A stretch of DNA of 64,000 nucleotides from G963923955 sp963923955 (GCA_963923955.1 OZ000552.1:1984001-2048000); one strand, 5' to 3'. Shown: positions 8,660-22,366, numbered from the stretch's first letter. The notes: generated by a model from the letters alone, not told the origin. Translations and numbers: made by a program.

Positions 8660-9694
8660 TTAAGTATAGGTTTCTTTATAGTGTTTTACCAAAATTTCAG
8701 CGATTTGAACACTATTTAATGCCGCGCCCTTGCGCAGGTTGTCGGCGACCACCCATAGATTGAGCCCCCGGGGGTGGGAGATGTCCTTCCGGATGCGGCC
8801 TACGAAGACGGAGTCAGCCCCGGCGGCCTCGGTCACAGCCGTCGGATAGGCGCCGTCCTCCGGCCGGTCCAGCAGGGCGATGCCGGGGGCCTCCGCCAGC
8901 AGCCGACGCGCGGCGGCGGCGGAAATTTTTTCCTTTGTCTCCAGATGCACGGCTTCGGAGTGCCCATAAAACACCGGCACACGCACACAGGTGGGGTTCA
9001 CCGCTATGCTTTCATCTTCCATAATCTTGCGTGTCTCCCACACCATCTTCATCTCTTCCTTGGTGTAGCCATTGTCTTGAAAGGCATCGATATGCGGCAG
9101 GGCATTAAAGGCAATCTGCTTAGGATGTACCGAGCCGGCGGCGGGCTTGGCGTTCAACAAGGCGGCGCTTTGCTGTTCCAACTCGGCGATGGCCTGCCTG
9201 CCGGCACCGGAAACCGCCTGATAGGTGCAGACATTGATGCGGGCAATGCCGACCGCCTCGTGGATGGGTTTGATCGCCACCAACATCTGAATGGTGGAGC
9301 AGTTGGGATTGGCAATGATGCCGCGGTTTTTATAAGCAGCCAGCGCCTGCGGGTTGACTTCCGGCACCACCAGCGGGATGTCGTCCTCATAGCGAAAGCG
9401 GGAGGTGTTGTCGATCACGACACAGCCGGCGGCGGCAGCTTTCGGCGCATAAATATCAGACACCACCGCCCCGGCGGAGAACAGGCCGATGTCGATGCCG
9501 GAGAAATCGAACTTTTCCAGGTCCTCTACCAAGATGGCCTCGCCCCGGAACTCGACCTCAGTGCCGACTGAGCGGCGGCTGGCTAGGGCATGCAGCCTCG
9601 CCACCGGAAAATCCCGCTCGCCCAAGATGGACAAGAGGCACTCACCCACGGCTCCGGTCGCCCCGACCACTGCGATGTTAAACTGCTTGTCCAT
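8660..9694 (-). CDS. asd: Aspartate-semialdehyde dehydrogenase Asd
   Basis: Reduces aspartyl-4-phosphate to aspartate semialdehyde with NADPH, the branch point to lysine/diaminopimelate, threonine and methionine. I place the start at ATG 9694 (MDKQFNIAVVGATGAVGE), preceded by GGCGGG; 35 residues of extra frame upstream lack family character. GATGAVGE is the NADP-binding loop, and the catalytic Cys lies in NPNCSTIQM near residue 132. At 344 residues the length is normal. It is upstream of fimV on the same strand, as in Pseudomonas. dapD, which acts later in the lysine branch, is divergently transcribed 128 bases away. Confidence 0.96.
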   Translation of the reverse strand: MDKQFNIAVVGATGAVGECLLSILGERDFPVARLHALASRRSVGTEVEFRGEAILVEDLEKFDFSGIDIGLFSAGAVVSDIYAPKAAAAGCVVIDNTSRFRYEDDIPLVVPEVNPQALAAYKNRGIIANPNCSTIQMLVAIKPIHEAVGIARINVCTYQAVSGAGRQAIAELEQQSAALLNAKPAAGSVHPKQIAFNALPHIDAFQDNGYTKEEMKMVWETRKIMEDESIAVNPTCVRVPVFYGHSEAVHLETKEKISAAAARRLLAEAPGIALLDRPEDGAYPTAVTEAAGADSVFVGRIRKDISHPRGLNLWVVADNLRKGAALNSVQIAEILVKHYKETYT

Positions 9695-9822
9695 CCCGCC
9701 TTGCCTTACAAAAACGCCATGAAAAAAAGGGCGCAAAGGATAGCACAGATTAGGCGAAGGCATGAATGACGGGCGACGGGCGGATCGCTTATACTGCACA
9801 GCCCTTTTGCAGGAAAAACATC

Positions 9823-10644
9823 ATGCGCCACATTGAAACCATCATCAACGAGGCATTTGAGCGCCGCGCCGAGATCAGTCCGGCGCAGGCCGATCAGTCA
9901 ATCAAGGACGCCGTTGCCCAAGCCCTGGCCGGGCTTGACCGCGGCGAGTTGCGCGTGGCGGAGAAGCAAGACGGCAAGTGGGTGGTGCATCAATGGCTTA
10001 AGAAGGCGGTGCTGCTGTCCTTTGCCCTGCATGACAATGAGCTCATGGCGGGCGGCAACACGAACTACTACGACAAGGTGCCGGCAAAATTCGCCGGTTT
10101 CAACGCAGCGGACTTCGCCCGGGTCGGCGCCCGCATCGTGCCGCCGGCGATGGCCCGGCGCGGCGCCTATATCGCCCCCGGCGTGGTGCTGATGCCCAGC
10201 TACGTCAACATCGGCGCCTATGTGGATGCCGGCACGATGGTTGATACTTGGGCAACAGTCGGCTCCTGCGCCCAGATCGGCAAGAACGTACACCTATCCG
10301 GCGGGGTCGGCATCGGCGGCGTGCTGGAGCCCTTGCAGGCGCGCCCCACCATCATCGAAGACAACTGCTTCATCGGCGCCCGCTCGGAAGTCGTGGAAGG
10401 CGTGATCGTCGGCCAAGGCGCGGTCATCTCCATGGGCCTTTACCTGGGCCAAAGCACCCGCATCTACAACCGCAGCAGCGGCGAGACGAGCTACGGCTAC
10501 ATCCCGCCCGGCTCGGTCGTGGTGCCGGGCAACCTGCCGGCGGGCGATGGCAAATACAGCCTGTACTGCGCCGTCATCGTCAAGCAGGTGGATGAAAAGA
10601 CGCGCAGCAAGGTTAGCATCAACGAATTATTGCGCGAGACATGA
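9823..10644 (+). CDS. dapD: Tetrahydrodipicolinate N-succinyltransferase DapD
   Basis: Transfers succinyl from succinyl-CoA to tetrahydrodipicolinate in the succinylase route to diaminopimelate and lysine. The start is ATG 9823 (MRHIETIINEAFERRAEIS), giving 273 residues, the family length. The C-terminal half is a left-handed beta-helix of hexapeptide repeats (YVNIGAYVDAGTMVDTWATV, then CFIGARSEVVEGVIVGQGAV). It is divergent from asd and is followed 3 bases later by an ArsC-family gene, a pairing seen in many Gammaproteobacteria. Confidence 0.97.
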   Translation: MRHIETIINEAFERRAEISPAQADQSIKDAVAQALAGLDRGELRVAEKQDGKWVVHQWLKKAVLLSFALHDNELMAGGNTNYYDKVPAKFAGFNAADFARVGARIVPPAMARRGAYIAPGVVLMPSYVNIGAYVDAGTMVDTWATVGSCAQIGKNVHLSGGVGIGGVLEPLQARPTIIEDNCFIGARSEVVEGVIVGQGAVISMGLYLGQSTRIYNRSSGETSYGYIPPGSVVVPGNLPAGDGKYSLYCAVIVKQVDEKTRSKVSINELLRET

Positions 10645-10647
10645 TCC

Positions 10648-10995
10648 ATGACAATGGTTCTGCACGGCATTAAAAACTGCGACACTGTGAAAAAGGCGCG
10701 CCGCTGGCTGGAGGCAAATAATGTTGATTACCGCTTCCATGATTTGCGCGCCGACGGCCTTGATGAAGAGATGCTCCGCAAGTGGCTTGGGCAGGTGGCC
10801 TGGGAGAGGCTGCTCAATACGCGCGGCACAACCTGGCGCAAACTGCCCGACAACCAACGCCGGGGGCTGGATGAGTCCGAAGCGCTGGCCCTGATGCTGG
10901 CGCACCCGACCCTGATCAAGCGGCCGGTATTGACCATCAAGGATAAATGCCATATCGGTTTCAAGGCTGATGACTATGCAGCGCTGTTCAGATAG
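10648..10995 (+). CDS. ArsC/Spx-family protein (YffB-like)
   Basis: A 115-residue thioredoxin-fold protein of the ArsC family, YffB-like subgroup. The N-terminus MVLHGIKNCDTVKKARRWLE contains a single-Cys KNCDTVKKA motif. The family tail TLIKRPVLTIKD, including the conserved R-P, is present near residue 90. YffB-like proteins lie beside dapD/dapE genes in many proteobacteria and are proposed to be glutathione-dependent reductases; true arsenate reduction is unlikely. It starts 3 bases after dapD, so they are one transcript. Confidence 0.88.
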   Translation: MTMVLHGIKNCDTVKKARRWLEANNVDYRFHDLRADGLDEEMLRKWLGQVAWERLLNTRGTTWRKLPDNQRRGLDESEALALMLAHPTLIKRPVLTIKDKCHIGFKADDYAALFR

Positions 10996-11004
10996 GCGGA
11001 AGAA

Positions 11005-11042
11005 ACAAAAAGCCAAGGGATCTGCAGTTGCCCACAGATCCC
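11005..11042 (-). terminator. Intrinsic terminator downstream of katG
   Basis: Inverted repeat gggatctg (11017-11024) and cagatccc (11035-11042) with a 10-nt loop. Read on the minus strand the hairpin is followed by TTGGCTTTTTG, a usable U-tract. It lies 20 bases after the katG stop and between convergent genes. Confidence 0.65.
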
Positions 11043-11062
11043 CATTAGACAATTAACCCATT

Positions 11063-13291
<2,229 letters not shown>

Positions 13292-13527
13292 GGCATTCCA
13301 CCTCCTCTTAAATGATCAGATTAGATTAGCTAAGGGGAATCTTCACGCGCTGCGCACACGCCGTTGCAAGACCTTAGAGCGTTCAGGCACTGCGATAGAG
13401 AAGCAAGCGTATGATTCCCTTAGTTAATAAGTATCGGCCATGGCTGATAACAAAGGAAATCAAATATTTCTATTGTTTTGATAGGTTCACGCTATTTTCA
13501 AGTATCAGCGAATAAAAAAGGCCGGCG

Positions 13528-14922
13528 TCAGGGTTTATACCAGGCCAGCTTCTCGTGCAGTGTTACCACCTCACCGATGATTGTCATCGCCGGCGGTTTG
13601 ATATTATTTTCTTCCACCACTGCCGCCAGGCGGCCCAGCTCTGAGATAAATATTTTCTGCTCAGGATAGGTGCCCTTCTGCACGATCGCCGCCGGCATCC
13701 CGGCCTGCATGCCGTGCCTGATTAATTCTCGGCACAAGACATCAATGCCCTTCATGCCCATGTAGATGGCCAGGGTCTGGCCCGGCTGCACCAGCGCCTC
13801 CCAGTTCAGATCCAGCGCATCGTCTTTTAAGTGTCCGGTGATAAACAGGCAAGACTGGGCATGGTCCCGATGCGTTAGGGGAATGCCCGCATAGGATGCA
13901 CAGCCGGCCGCTGCGGTGACGCCCGGTACCACCTGAAAACTGATCCCTTCTGCAGCAAGGTCCTCGATCTCCTCGCCGCCGCGCCCGAAGATAAAGGGAT
14001 CGCCGCCCTTTAAGCGCAACACGCGTTTGCCCTGCCGCGCCAACTTCACCAGCAGCCGGTTGATCTCCTCCTGCGCAAGCGTATGTTGATCGCGTTGCTT
14101 GCCGACGTAGATGCGCTGCGCATCCTTGCGCACCAGTTCAACGATGGCCGGGGAGACCAGGCGATCATACAAAACCACATCCGCCTGCTGCATCAGCCGC
14201 AGGGCGCGAAAGGTCAGCAGATCCGGATCACCCGGGCCGCCGCCGACCAGATACACCTCGCCTTCTGTTGTAACCGAATCCTCTTCGCTATCAAGCTGCT
14301 GTTCGAGCGCCTTGAACGCGGCCTCATCCTGACCGGCAAACAACATCTCCGCGATAGGGCCGGACACAAGCTGCTCCCAAAACCGGCGCCGCTTATCAAA
14401 CTCAGGGAACTTTTCCTTTGCCTGGGCACGAAACTGCTGCATCAGCTCGGCCAAACGGCCATAGGCGGAAGGGATGATCGTCTCCAGCCGCGCCCGCAAC
14501 AAACGGGCAAGGACGGGCGCGGCGCCGCCGGTGGAGATGGCGATTTGCACCGGCCCCCTGCTGACGAGCGCCGGCGTAATGAAGGTGCATAATTCCGGAT
14601 CATCGACAACATTGACCGGTATTTGGCGATTTTGACATGCTTTCGATACATTTTCGTTCACATCCCGGTCGTTGGTTGCGGCAATGACCAGGCTGCAACC
14701 GTGCAGGTGTTTCTCTGCAAAGCGACCGGCTTCGTAGCGAACCTGCTTGGCCGCCGCCAGGTTTTGCAACTCCGGGCACAGCTGCGGCGCAACGATCAGC
14801 ACATCGGCGTTTGCTTCACGTAATTGCCGGACCTTTCTTGCCGCCACCTCGCCGCCGCCGACCACAAGGCAGGGGTGCCCGGACAATTTGAGGAAAACAG
14901 GAAGATTGGCCATCTGCCGCAT
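13528..14922 (-). CDS. cysG: Siroheme synthase CysG (trifunctional)
   Basis: Makes siroheme from uroporphyrinogen III for sulfite and nitrite reductases. Its 464 residues match E. coli CysG. Residues 1-215 form the dehydrogenase/ferrochelatase half (LVVGGGEVAARKVRQL NAD loop; STGGAAPVLARLLR). Residues 220-464 form the SAM-dependent uroporphyrinogen methyltransferase (VYLVGGGPGDPDLLTFRALR; VVPGVTAAAGCASYAGIPLT). ATG 14922 and ATG 14913 (MANLPVFLKL) are both possible starts; the latter better fits the family. The gene is monocistronic as far as can be seen. Confidence 0.96.
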   Translation of the reverse strand: MRQMANLPVFLKLSGHPCLVVGGGEVAARKVRQLREANADVLIVAPQLCPELQNLAAAKQVRYEAGRFAEKHLHGCSLVIAATNDRDVNENVSKACQNRQIPVNVVDDPELCTFITPALVSRGPVQIAISTGGAAPVLARLLRARLETIIPSAYGRLAELMQQFRAQAKEKFPEFDKRRRFWEQLVSGPIAEMLFAGQDEAAFKALEQQLDSEEDSVTTEGEVYLVGGGPGDPDLLTFRALRLMQQADVVLYDRLVSPAIVELVRKDAQRIYVGKQRDQHTLAQEEINRLLVKLARQGKRVLRLKGGDPFIFGRGGEEIEDLAAEGISFQVVPGVTAAAGCASYAGIPLTHRDHAQSCLFITGHLKDDALDLNWEALVQPGQTLAIYMGMKGIDVLCRELIRHGMQAGMPAAIVQKGTYPEQKIFISELGRLAAVVEENNIKPPAMTIIGEVVTLHEKLAWYKP

Positions 14923-15015
14923 TGTAGGGAAAAAGGCCGGCGTACCGAATGATTTTTATCGCTATGCCGGGTCGGTCATGCGAGTGGCAGCGCTTCGTTT
15001 AAGACAAAGCAAGAT

Positions 15016-15582
15016 TTAGGTCTTCGGCAAGGTAACGCCCGTCTGTCCCTGGTACTTGCCGTTTTTGTCCTTATATGATGCTTCGCATTCTTCGTCGGAT
15101 TCTAAAAATAACACCTGCGCCACGCCCTCATCGGCGTAGATCTTCGCCGGCAACGGCGTGGTGTTGGAAAACTCTAAGGTCACATGGCCTTCCCATTCCG
15201 GCTCCAGCGGGGTTACGTTGACGATGATGCCGCAACGAGCATAGGTGGATTTGCCCAGGCAGATGGTCAGGACATTTCTGGGGATGCGGAAGTATTCCAC
15301 CGTGCGCGCCAAGGCAAAGGAATTGGGCGGGATGATGCAGACCGCGCCGGTGAAACCGACAAAACTGCTTTCATCGAAGTTCTTCGGGTCAACGATGGCG
15401 GAGTTTATGTTGGTGAAGATCTTGAATTCATCCGCGCAGCGAATGTCATAGCCATAGCTGGAAGTGCCATAGGACACCAGGCGCTCGGTGCCGCTTTTCT
15501 TTACCTGGCCTGGCTCAAAGGGCTCAATCATGCCGTGCTCCCGCGCCATCCGGCGGATCCACTTGTCTGATTTTATGCTCAT
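15016..15582 (-). CDS. dcd: dCTP deaminase Dcd
   Basis: Deaminates dCTP to dUTP, the main source of dUMP for thymidylate. The start at ATG 15582 (MSIKSDKWIRRMAREHGMIE) matches the family; the ATG three codons upstream is not needed. It gives 188 residues, the usual length. SYGTSSYGYDIRCADEFKIF and CLGKSTYARCGI (active-site Ser-Arg and Glu region) are visible. It lies just downstream of apbC, the arrangement found in Pseudomonas, and probably shares its transcript. Confidence 0.96.
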   Translation of the reverse strand: MSIKSDKWIRRMAREHGMIEPFEPGQVKKSGTERLVSYGTSSYGYDIRCADEFKIFTNINSAIVDPKNFDESSFVGFTGAVCIIPPNSFALARTVEYFRIPRNVLTICLGKSTYARCGIIVNVTPLEPEWEGHVTLEFSNTTPLPAKIYADEGVAQVLFLESDEECEASYKDKNGKYQGQTGVTLPKT

Positions 15583-15618
15583 GGCGGACAACGCATCACG
15601 AATGGCAGCGGCAATATC

Positions 15619-16710
<1,092 letters not shown>

Positions 16711-16831
16711 CGGCATTTGGCACCTTAGTCTTGTTTCAAGGACTGAGCAGTGTACCTTATTTTTGCGCCGGCTGTTCACGCCGCGGGCGAATAATGCTAC
16801 CTTGTGCGGCCTTTGCCACCGATGAGATAAG

Positions 16832-18535
16832 ATGCCGGAAAGACAACGACAGATCCTGGTCACCAGCGCCCTGCCCTATGCCAACGGTGCCATCCATCTC
16901 GGCAATCTGTTGGAATACATCCAGACCGACATCTGGGTGCGCTTCCAGAAATTGCGCGGGCATCATTGCTTTTATGTCTGCGCCGATGACACCCACGGCA
17001 CACCGGTCATGCTCAAGGCCGAGCAGGATGGCATCACGCCGGAGGCGCTGATCGAGAACGCCAGCGAAGAACACCAGCGGGATTTTGCCGGCTTTGCCAT
17101 TGAGTTTGATCAGTATCATTCCACCCACTCGCCGGAAAACCGGGAATTATGCAACACGATCTATGCGCGCCTTAAAGAGGCCGGCCATATCGCCCGGCGC
17201 AGCATCACGCAGCTCTATGATGCGGAGAAGGAAATGTTTCTGCCGGATCGTTTTATCCGCGGCGAGTGCCCCTTTTGTCATGCCCGGGAGCAATATGGCG
17301 ACAGCTGTGAGAACTGTAACCGCACCTATGCGCCGACGGAGCTCATCAACCCGGTCTCGGCCATTTCCGGCACACGCCCGATAGAAAAAGCATCCGAGCA
17401 TGTCTTTTTCAAGCTGCCGGATTTTGAGGCCATGTTGCAGGACTGGACTCGTACTACCTTACAAACGGAGATCGCAAATAAATTAAATGAGTGGTTCCAG
17501 GCGGGCCTGCGGGAATGGGATATTTCCCGGGATGCGCCGTACTTCGGCTTTGAAATCCCGGGCGAGCCGGGTAAGTATTTCTATGTCTGGCTGGATGCGC
17601 CGATTGGCTACCTGGCCAGCTTCAAAAAGCTGTGTGCGCGCGCGCGTCTCGATTTCGAATCCTATGTCGATGCAGACAAAAGCAGCGCCACCGAGCTGTA
17701 TCACTTCATCGGCAAGGACATCATGTACTTCCACACCTTGTTCTGGCCTGCCGTACTGCACGGCAGCGGCTTCAGGGTGCCGACCGGCGTCTTCATCCAC
17801 GGCTTCCTGACCGTGAACGGCCAGAAGATGTCCAAGTCGCGCGGCACCTTTATCCAAGCCGCCGATTACTTAAAACACCTGGAGCCGGAATACCTGCGCT
17901 ATTACTACGCAGCGAAACTGAGCCATCGCATCGAAGACATTGACCTTAACCTGGATGATTTCCGGGCACGGGTCAATGCCGACTTAATAGGCAAGGTGGT
18001 GAACATCGCCAGTCGCTGCGCCGGTTTTATCAACAAGCACTTTGACGGCCGCCTGGCGGATACGCTGCATGACGAGGAATTATTGAGCGCCTTCACCGTT
18101 GCTGCGGATTCCATCGCCGCCGCCTACGAAGGGCGAGAGTATTCCCGCGCCATGCGCGAGATCATGGCGCTGGCGGATGCGGCCAATCAGTACATCGATG
18201 AACACAAGCCCTGGGTATTGATCAAGGAAGCCGGTCGGGAGCGATGCGTCCATGCCGTTTGCAGCATGGGCCTGAACCTGTTCCGCATTCTCGTGATCTA
18301 TCTAAAACCCGTCCTGCCCCGGTTGGCGGGAAAGGTGGAGGCGCTGTTAAACATAGAACCCCTGCGCTGGAATGATATTGACCAGCCGCTTTTGGGACAC
18401 AAGATAAACAGCTTCAAGCCGCTAATGATGCGCATCACACAGGAGGCTATCGATAAGATGATGGAAGACAGCAAGGAGAGCCTCGAAGAAAACCTCAAAC
18501 AAAACGACAGTGAGCCGACCTCCACCGCCGCTTGA
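16832..18535 (+). CDS. metG: Methionyl-tRNA synthetase MetG (short form)
   Basis: Charges tRNA-Met. Class I motifs are present: the HIGH equivalent in ANGAIHLGNLLE near residue 22 and NGQKMSKSRGTF near residue 330. A zinc knuckle with CPFC and CENC lies near residues 146-162. At 567 residues it lacks the C-terminal EMAP/Trbp111 dimerisation domain of the roughly 675-residue E. coli type. The tail is short and acidic, and nothing downstream restores the domain, so this appears a natural short form. The start at 16832 is preceded by GATGAGATAAG, a modest ribosome site. It is divergent from apbC. Confidence 0.95.
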   Translation: MPERQRQILVTSALPYANGAIHLGNLLEYIQTDIWVRFQKLRGHHCFYVCADDTHGTPVMLKAEQDGITPEALIENASEEHQRDFAGFAIEFDQYHSTHSPENRELCNTIYARLKEAGHIARRSITQLYDAEKEMFLPDRFIRGECPFCHAREQYGDSCENCNRTYAPTELINPVSAISGTRPIEKASEHVFFKLPDFEAMLQDWTRTTLQTEIANKLNEWFQAGLREWDISRDAPYFGFEIPGEPGKYFYVWLDAPIGYLASFKKLCARARLDFESYVDADKSSATELYHFIGKDIMYFHTLFWPAVLHGSGFRVPTGVFIHGFLTVNGQKMSKSRGTFIQAADYLKHLEPEYLRYYYAAKLSHRIEDIDLNLDDFRARVNADLIGKVVNIASRCAGFINKHFDGRLADTLHDEELLSAFTVAADSIAAAYEGREYSRAMREIMALADAANQYIDEHKPWVLIKEAGRERCVHAVCSMGLNLFRILVIYLKPVLPRLAGKVEALLNIEPLRWNDIDQPLLGHKINSFKPLMMRITQEAIDKMMEDSKESLEENLKQNDSEPTSTAA

Positions 18536-18606
18536 CTTCTCCCGGCCCGTGGCTGCAAAGTAGGCGGACAGTTTCCATACAGCCAAATCAGTATCAGGAG
18601 TTACTC

Positions 18607-18666
18607 ATGACAACCACCAACACGCTGCCCTGCCCCCGCATTCGCACTTGCGAGGCCGGGCCATGA
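18607..18666 (+). CDS. Possible 19-residue leader peptide
   Basis: A short frame, MTTTNTLPCPRIRTCEAGP, starts at ATG 18607 with CAGGAG seven bases upstream, the best ribosome site in this interval. Its stop TGA overlaps the ATG of the next gene (ATGA at 18663-18666). It may only be a coupling device for that gene, which has no ribosome site of its own. No similarity recognised. Confidence 0.4.
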   Translation: MTTTNTLPCPRIRTCEAGP

Positions 18667-18881
18667 GCGGAACAGCCTTATATCGCGCCCTGGTACACGC
18701 CGGCGCGCCGGAGGACGAGGCCAAAGAAGCCAGTGAGGCGGTGGATAACACCTCCGCCGCTATTGATAAACGTCTGAACAGTCTGGAAACCGCCGTGGCC
18801 GAATTGAAAGCAACCAGCAAGTTGAACTTGGCCGTGAGCCTGATTATCCTGCTATTCATCCTGAAATTATCCTTTGCCTAA
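18663..18881 (+). CDS. Small DUF1640-like coiled-coil membrane protein
   Basis: A 72-residue protein starting MSGTALYRALVHAGAPEDEA. It has an alpha-helical N-terminal part (AGAPEDEAKEASEAV), a coiled-coil stretch (IDKRLNSLETAVAELKATSK) and a C-terminal transmembrane helix (LNLAVSLIILLFILKLSF). This layout matches DUF1640/CCDC90-type small bacterial proteins, whose function is not established. A longer relative lies at 51177-51458 inside the prophage; both share an AG(A/V)P motif followed by acidic helix and a terminal membrane anchor. Translation is probably coupled to the preceding 19-residue frame. Confidence 0.7.
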   Translation: MSGTALYRALVHAGAPEDEAKEASEAVDNTSAAIDKRLNSLETAVAELKATSKLNLAVSLIILLFILKLSFA

Positions 18882-18961
18882 TCTTATTTTCTGACGCAAC
18901 ACACCTTTCAAGGGCAGGCTCTGGCAACGACCAGGGAACGGGCAGGAATCCATGGCCGAAA

Positions 18962-19090
18962 CGTCATTCCTGTGAAAGCAGGAACCCATAGAAGGCAAGC
19001 CAAGAAACTTTGTGGATCCCCGTTTTCACGGGAATGACCAGGAGGGTAAGGCAGGAGATTTACTAGATTTCTGCTTTCGCAGGAATGACG
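18962..19090. repeat. Cluster of ATTCC-type inverted repeats upstream of the autotransporter remnant
   Basis: Three elements: cgtcattcctgtgaaagcag (from 18962), tggatccccgttttcacggg (from 19013, ending gaatgac at 19038), and a copy at 19064-19090 (ctgctttcgcaggaatgacg). Each has the pattern GTCATTCC-stem-loop-GGAATCCA or its reverse. They sit exactly where the start codon and N-terminus of the downstream autotransporter should be, so their insertion probably separated that gene from its original start. Confidence 0.8.
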
Positions 19091-22082
19091 GGGAAGATTT
19101 TATTCGACCTGCCTTGCCCGTACCCTTGGCCCTCCTCACCTTCTCCGCCACCGCCCAGGCACAGGGGGTGCCGCAACCCGGAGGCCAGGGTGGGCAGCAG
19201 GGGCAGGGACAAGCCCAGCCCCAGACCGAGTTTGCGCGCATCGCCGCTGAGATCGGAATCGATCCATCAGATTTTGAGATTGATGAGTCGGCCTTCACCC
19301 CCGCCAACACGGTCAGGAATGTCGATGCAAATGGCAATCCAACCGTCCGCACGACAACCTTGGGCGGGACAGGCGAAACCGGCAAGCTGTTCATCAACCC
19401 GGCGGGTTCTTCCATCAACACTAATGGCAATAATGTCCAAGGGATTATCGCCGATCATAGCGCAGCCATCCTCAACCAAGGGGCCGTCTCCACCCAGGGG
19501 AATTTTTCCCAAGCAATTGCCGTTGGCCGCAACAGCCAGATCATCAATCGGGGAAACTTCTCTTCATCAGGGAGCGATGGAATTATTTCATCTATTATAG
19601 CCAGTGCTGGTCCAGAGCGGCCGACATATATCCTGAACGAACGTGGGGCAACAATCACATCAGTGTCATCCAGAGGCATTGCTACACTCTCGCTGGCCAA
19701 GTGATCAACCGGGGAACCATTACGAACGAGGGTAATGCTCTTTCTATTGGCACCACAATCTTTGCAAATTTTATAGGCCAAGCAAGAGTTCTCAATGATG
19801 GGAAGATTGAGCCTGGAAGGTTGAATTACAGTGGTGTAACTTTCAGAAACACTGTTACGCAAGCGTGGCTGGGCAACACCTCGCAGGGCACGATCACCGG
19901 CGATCGGAAAGGGTTCACTTTGGGACGGGCAGCACCTTGACCAATGCCGGCACCATCCAGACCAAGGTCGCCAACGGCACGGCAGTGCGCTTTGCCAATG
20001 GCGGCACCTTAGCCTTGCGGGACGGCGGTGCCATCACCAGCATCGTTGTGGGCGGGGCAGGCACCGACCACCTGAACTACAGCGGCCTGCCCATGCAGGG
20101 GCAGCAGCAGGCGGGCTATGCCAGCCCCGTCTCTATTGCCCTCTCAGGCAGCGCTGCCGATGGCTTTAGCGCCGGCAGCGCCACCGGCATAAATGGCGCA
20201 GATACCAACGGCAATGCCTTCACCAACATTGACCAACTCACCGGCAGTGCCGTGCCTGCCAATAGCGACACCTTAAGCGGCTATGATGTCAACGCCACCT
20301 GGGGCTTAGGCGCTGCGCCCACTCGCTATACGGCTGATGGCCGCGCCCTGGAATTTGACGGCTTTGAAAATTTGATTGGCGGCAGTGGCGAGGATGCCTT
20401 TAGCCTAAGCAGCGCCTTCTCCGCCAACTTAGACGGCGGCGCAGGCGATGACCGCTTCACCTTCACCGGCAATGCCAACTTGACCGGCGACATCTTGGGC
20501 GGGGATGAAGTGGATACCCTCACCCTCTCCGACATCGCCCAAATCACCGGCGCAGTTGACTTAGGCGCAGGCAATGATGAGCTTAGCCTCAACGACACTG
20601 CTACTGTGAGCGGCGACATCGAAGGCGGTGCCGGTGCCGACACCTTCACCGGCAATGCCGCCAACAACCGCTTTGACGGCGGGGCCGATGACGACACCTT
20701 GAACGGCGGGGACGGGGATGACTTGCTCATCGGCGGCCCCGGTGCCAATACCTTGGACGGCGGGGCGGGGAATGATACCGCCAGCTATGAGAACGCCACC
20801 ACTGCCATTAGCCTCAACCTCAGCACCAACACCAACACCGGCGATGCCCAAGGCGATACCTTTACCGACATTGAGACCATAGCCGGTTCTCCCCTTAACG
20901 ACACCTTTAGCCTAAGCAGCGCCCGCAGCCTGAACGTAGATGGCGCAGGCGGGCGATGACACCATCACCCTCGCCACCGGTGCCGACCTCACCGGTAACC
21001 TCACCGGCGGGGATGGAGAGGATAGCCTTGTGGGCGGCAGCGGTGCCGACACCTTCACCCTCACGGGCACGGACAGCGGCACGATGGATAAACTCACCAC
21101 CGGCAACACCTGGGCGGAGATAGAGAACTTAAGCGGTGGCGATGGCGATAATACCTTTGCCGTAGAGACAGGCGGCGAGATAAGCGGCAGCCTCACCGGT
21201 GGGGTGGGCACCAGTACCATGGACTACAGCGCCCGCAGCGATAGCCTCAGCGTAACCTTCACCGGCAGCAGCGCCGAAGGCTTTGCTGCCGAGTCGGCAC
21301 AGGGCGGCAGCGCCACCGGCATCGACGCACTCACCGCTGGCAGTGCAAGGGATGATACCTGTCACCTTACAACAGGGCGCAGACTTAAGCGGCAACATTG
21401 CGGGCGGAGCGGGAGCCGATACCTTTACCCTCTCCGGCAATGCCAAAGTAAGGGGCAACCTCATTGTTGGAGACGGAGACGCGATAAAGTCAGCCTGCGC
21501 AATGATGCGACTGTGGACGGCGACATCAGCACGGGTGCGGGAGATGACACCGACACCCTGGATGTGAGCAATCTCTTGGCCAGTTCCACTGCGGGCGTGA
21601 TTGACTATCGCAACTTTGAAACCATCAACGGCATCCCGAACGCCAGAGTGCAGCAACAAGGTGCGGCACCGGTAACACCGACCACGCCCACGACGCCAAC
21701 CGGCACCGGAACAGGAACGGGTACGGGCCGGCCAACCGCACCGCCAACCACCCAGCCGCCGACTACGTCTACAACGCCAACGACGCAGCCACCCACCACC
21801 ACGACCGACCCAGCTCCGGCTCCCACACCGGAACCAGCCCCTGCCCCGGCACCCACTACCCCCGTGGTCACTGTCCCCACCGCCCAGGTCATCAACCCGG
21901 CCAATCCGACCCGGCTGGTCATCACCTTACCGCCAGCTCCCGGTGCCGACCCCACTGCCCCCAGCACCCTGGTCATTGTGGATAGGGCGGCCGAGTCTGC
22001 CCAATCCACCGCCATAGTGGTCTTAAGCAGTGCGGTGCACAATGTCGTCACCCAACGCCTAAGTGGTGGTGGTGGGCTTGCC

Positions 22083-22366
22083 CCCCGTGTCCAGCACGGG
22101 GCAGGCTCTGCGAAAACAGGGGGCGGCAGCAGTAATCGCCGTGGCCAGATGTGTCCGCTACAAGTCGCCGCCGGGCAGGCCCGACCACTCGCAGAGTGGG
22201 TCGGGCCTGCCCGGCTTACTCGCTGTTGACCCCCGTCCCTTCATCTGGGGCGACCCCGCATCAGGTGCGGGGCAAGGTTCGCGGCTGATCGAAGACGTGG
22301 TCGGGATGGCGGTGTCGCTGCCCATTCTCAGGACTATCGGGGCGTGGCCCCCTGCTTTCGCAGGGG
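22083..22366. repeat. Palindromic insertions between passenger and barrel
   Basis: Four hairpins within 285 bp: ccccgtg/cacgggg (22083-22101); a long one at 22171-22214 with arms of about 20 bases beginning ccgggcaggcccgaccactc; ccccgca/tgcgggg (22254-22272); and cccctgc/gcagggg (22349-22366). The region between the linker and the recognisable barrel strands lacks a continuous frame, so these look inserted rather than coding. Confidence 0.75.

Noticed and set aside
10648..10995. Arsenate reductase
   Set aside because: The YffB-like motif and dapD neighbourhood argue against an arsenic function; no ars genes are near.
16832..18535. Frameshifted metG missing its C-terminal domain
   Set aside because: No EMAP-like sequence in any frame downstream; the protein ends cleanly after an acidic tail, so a natural short form is likelier.
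19012..19090. N-terminal extension of the autotransporter frame beginning at 19012
   Set aside because: These residues are a translation of the ATTCC repeats, so the apparent start is not the original one.
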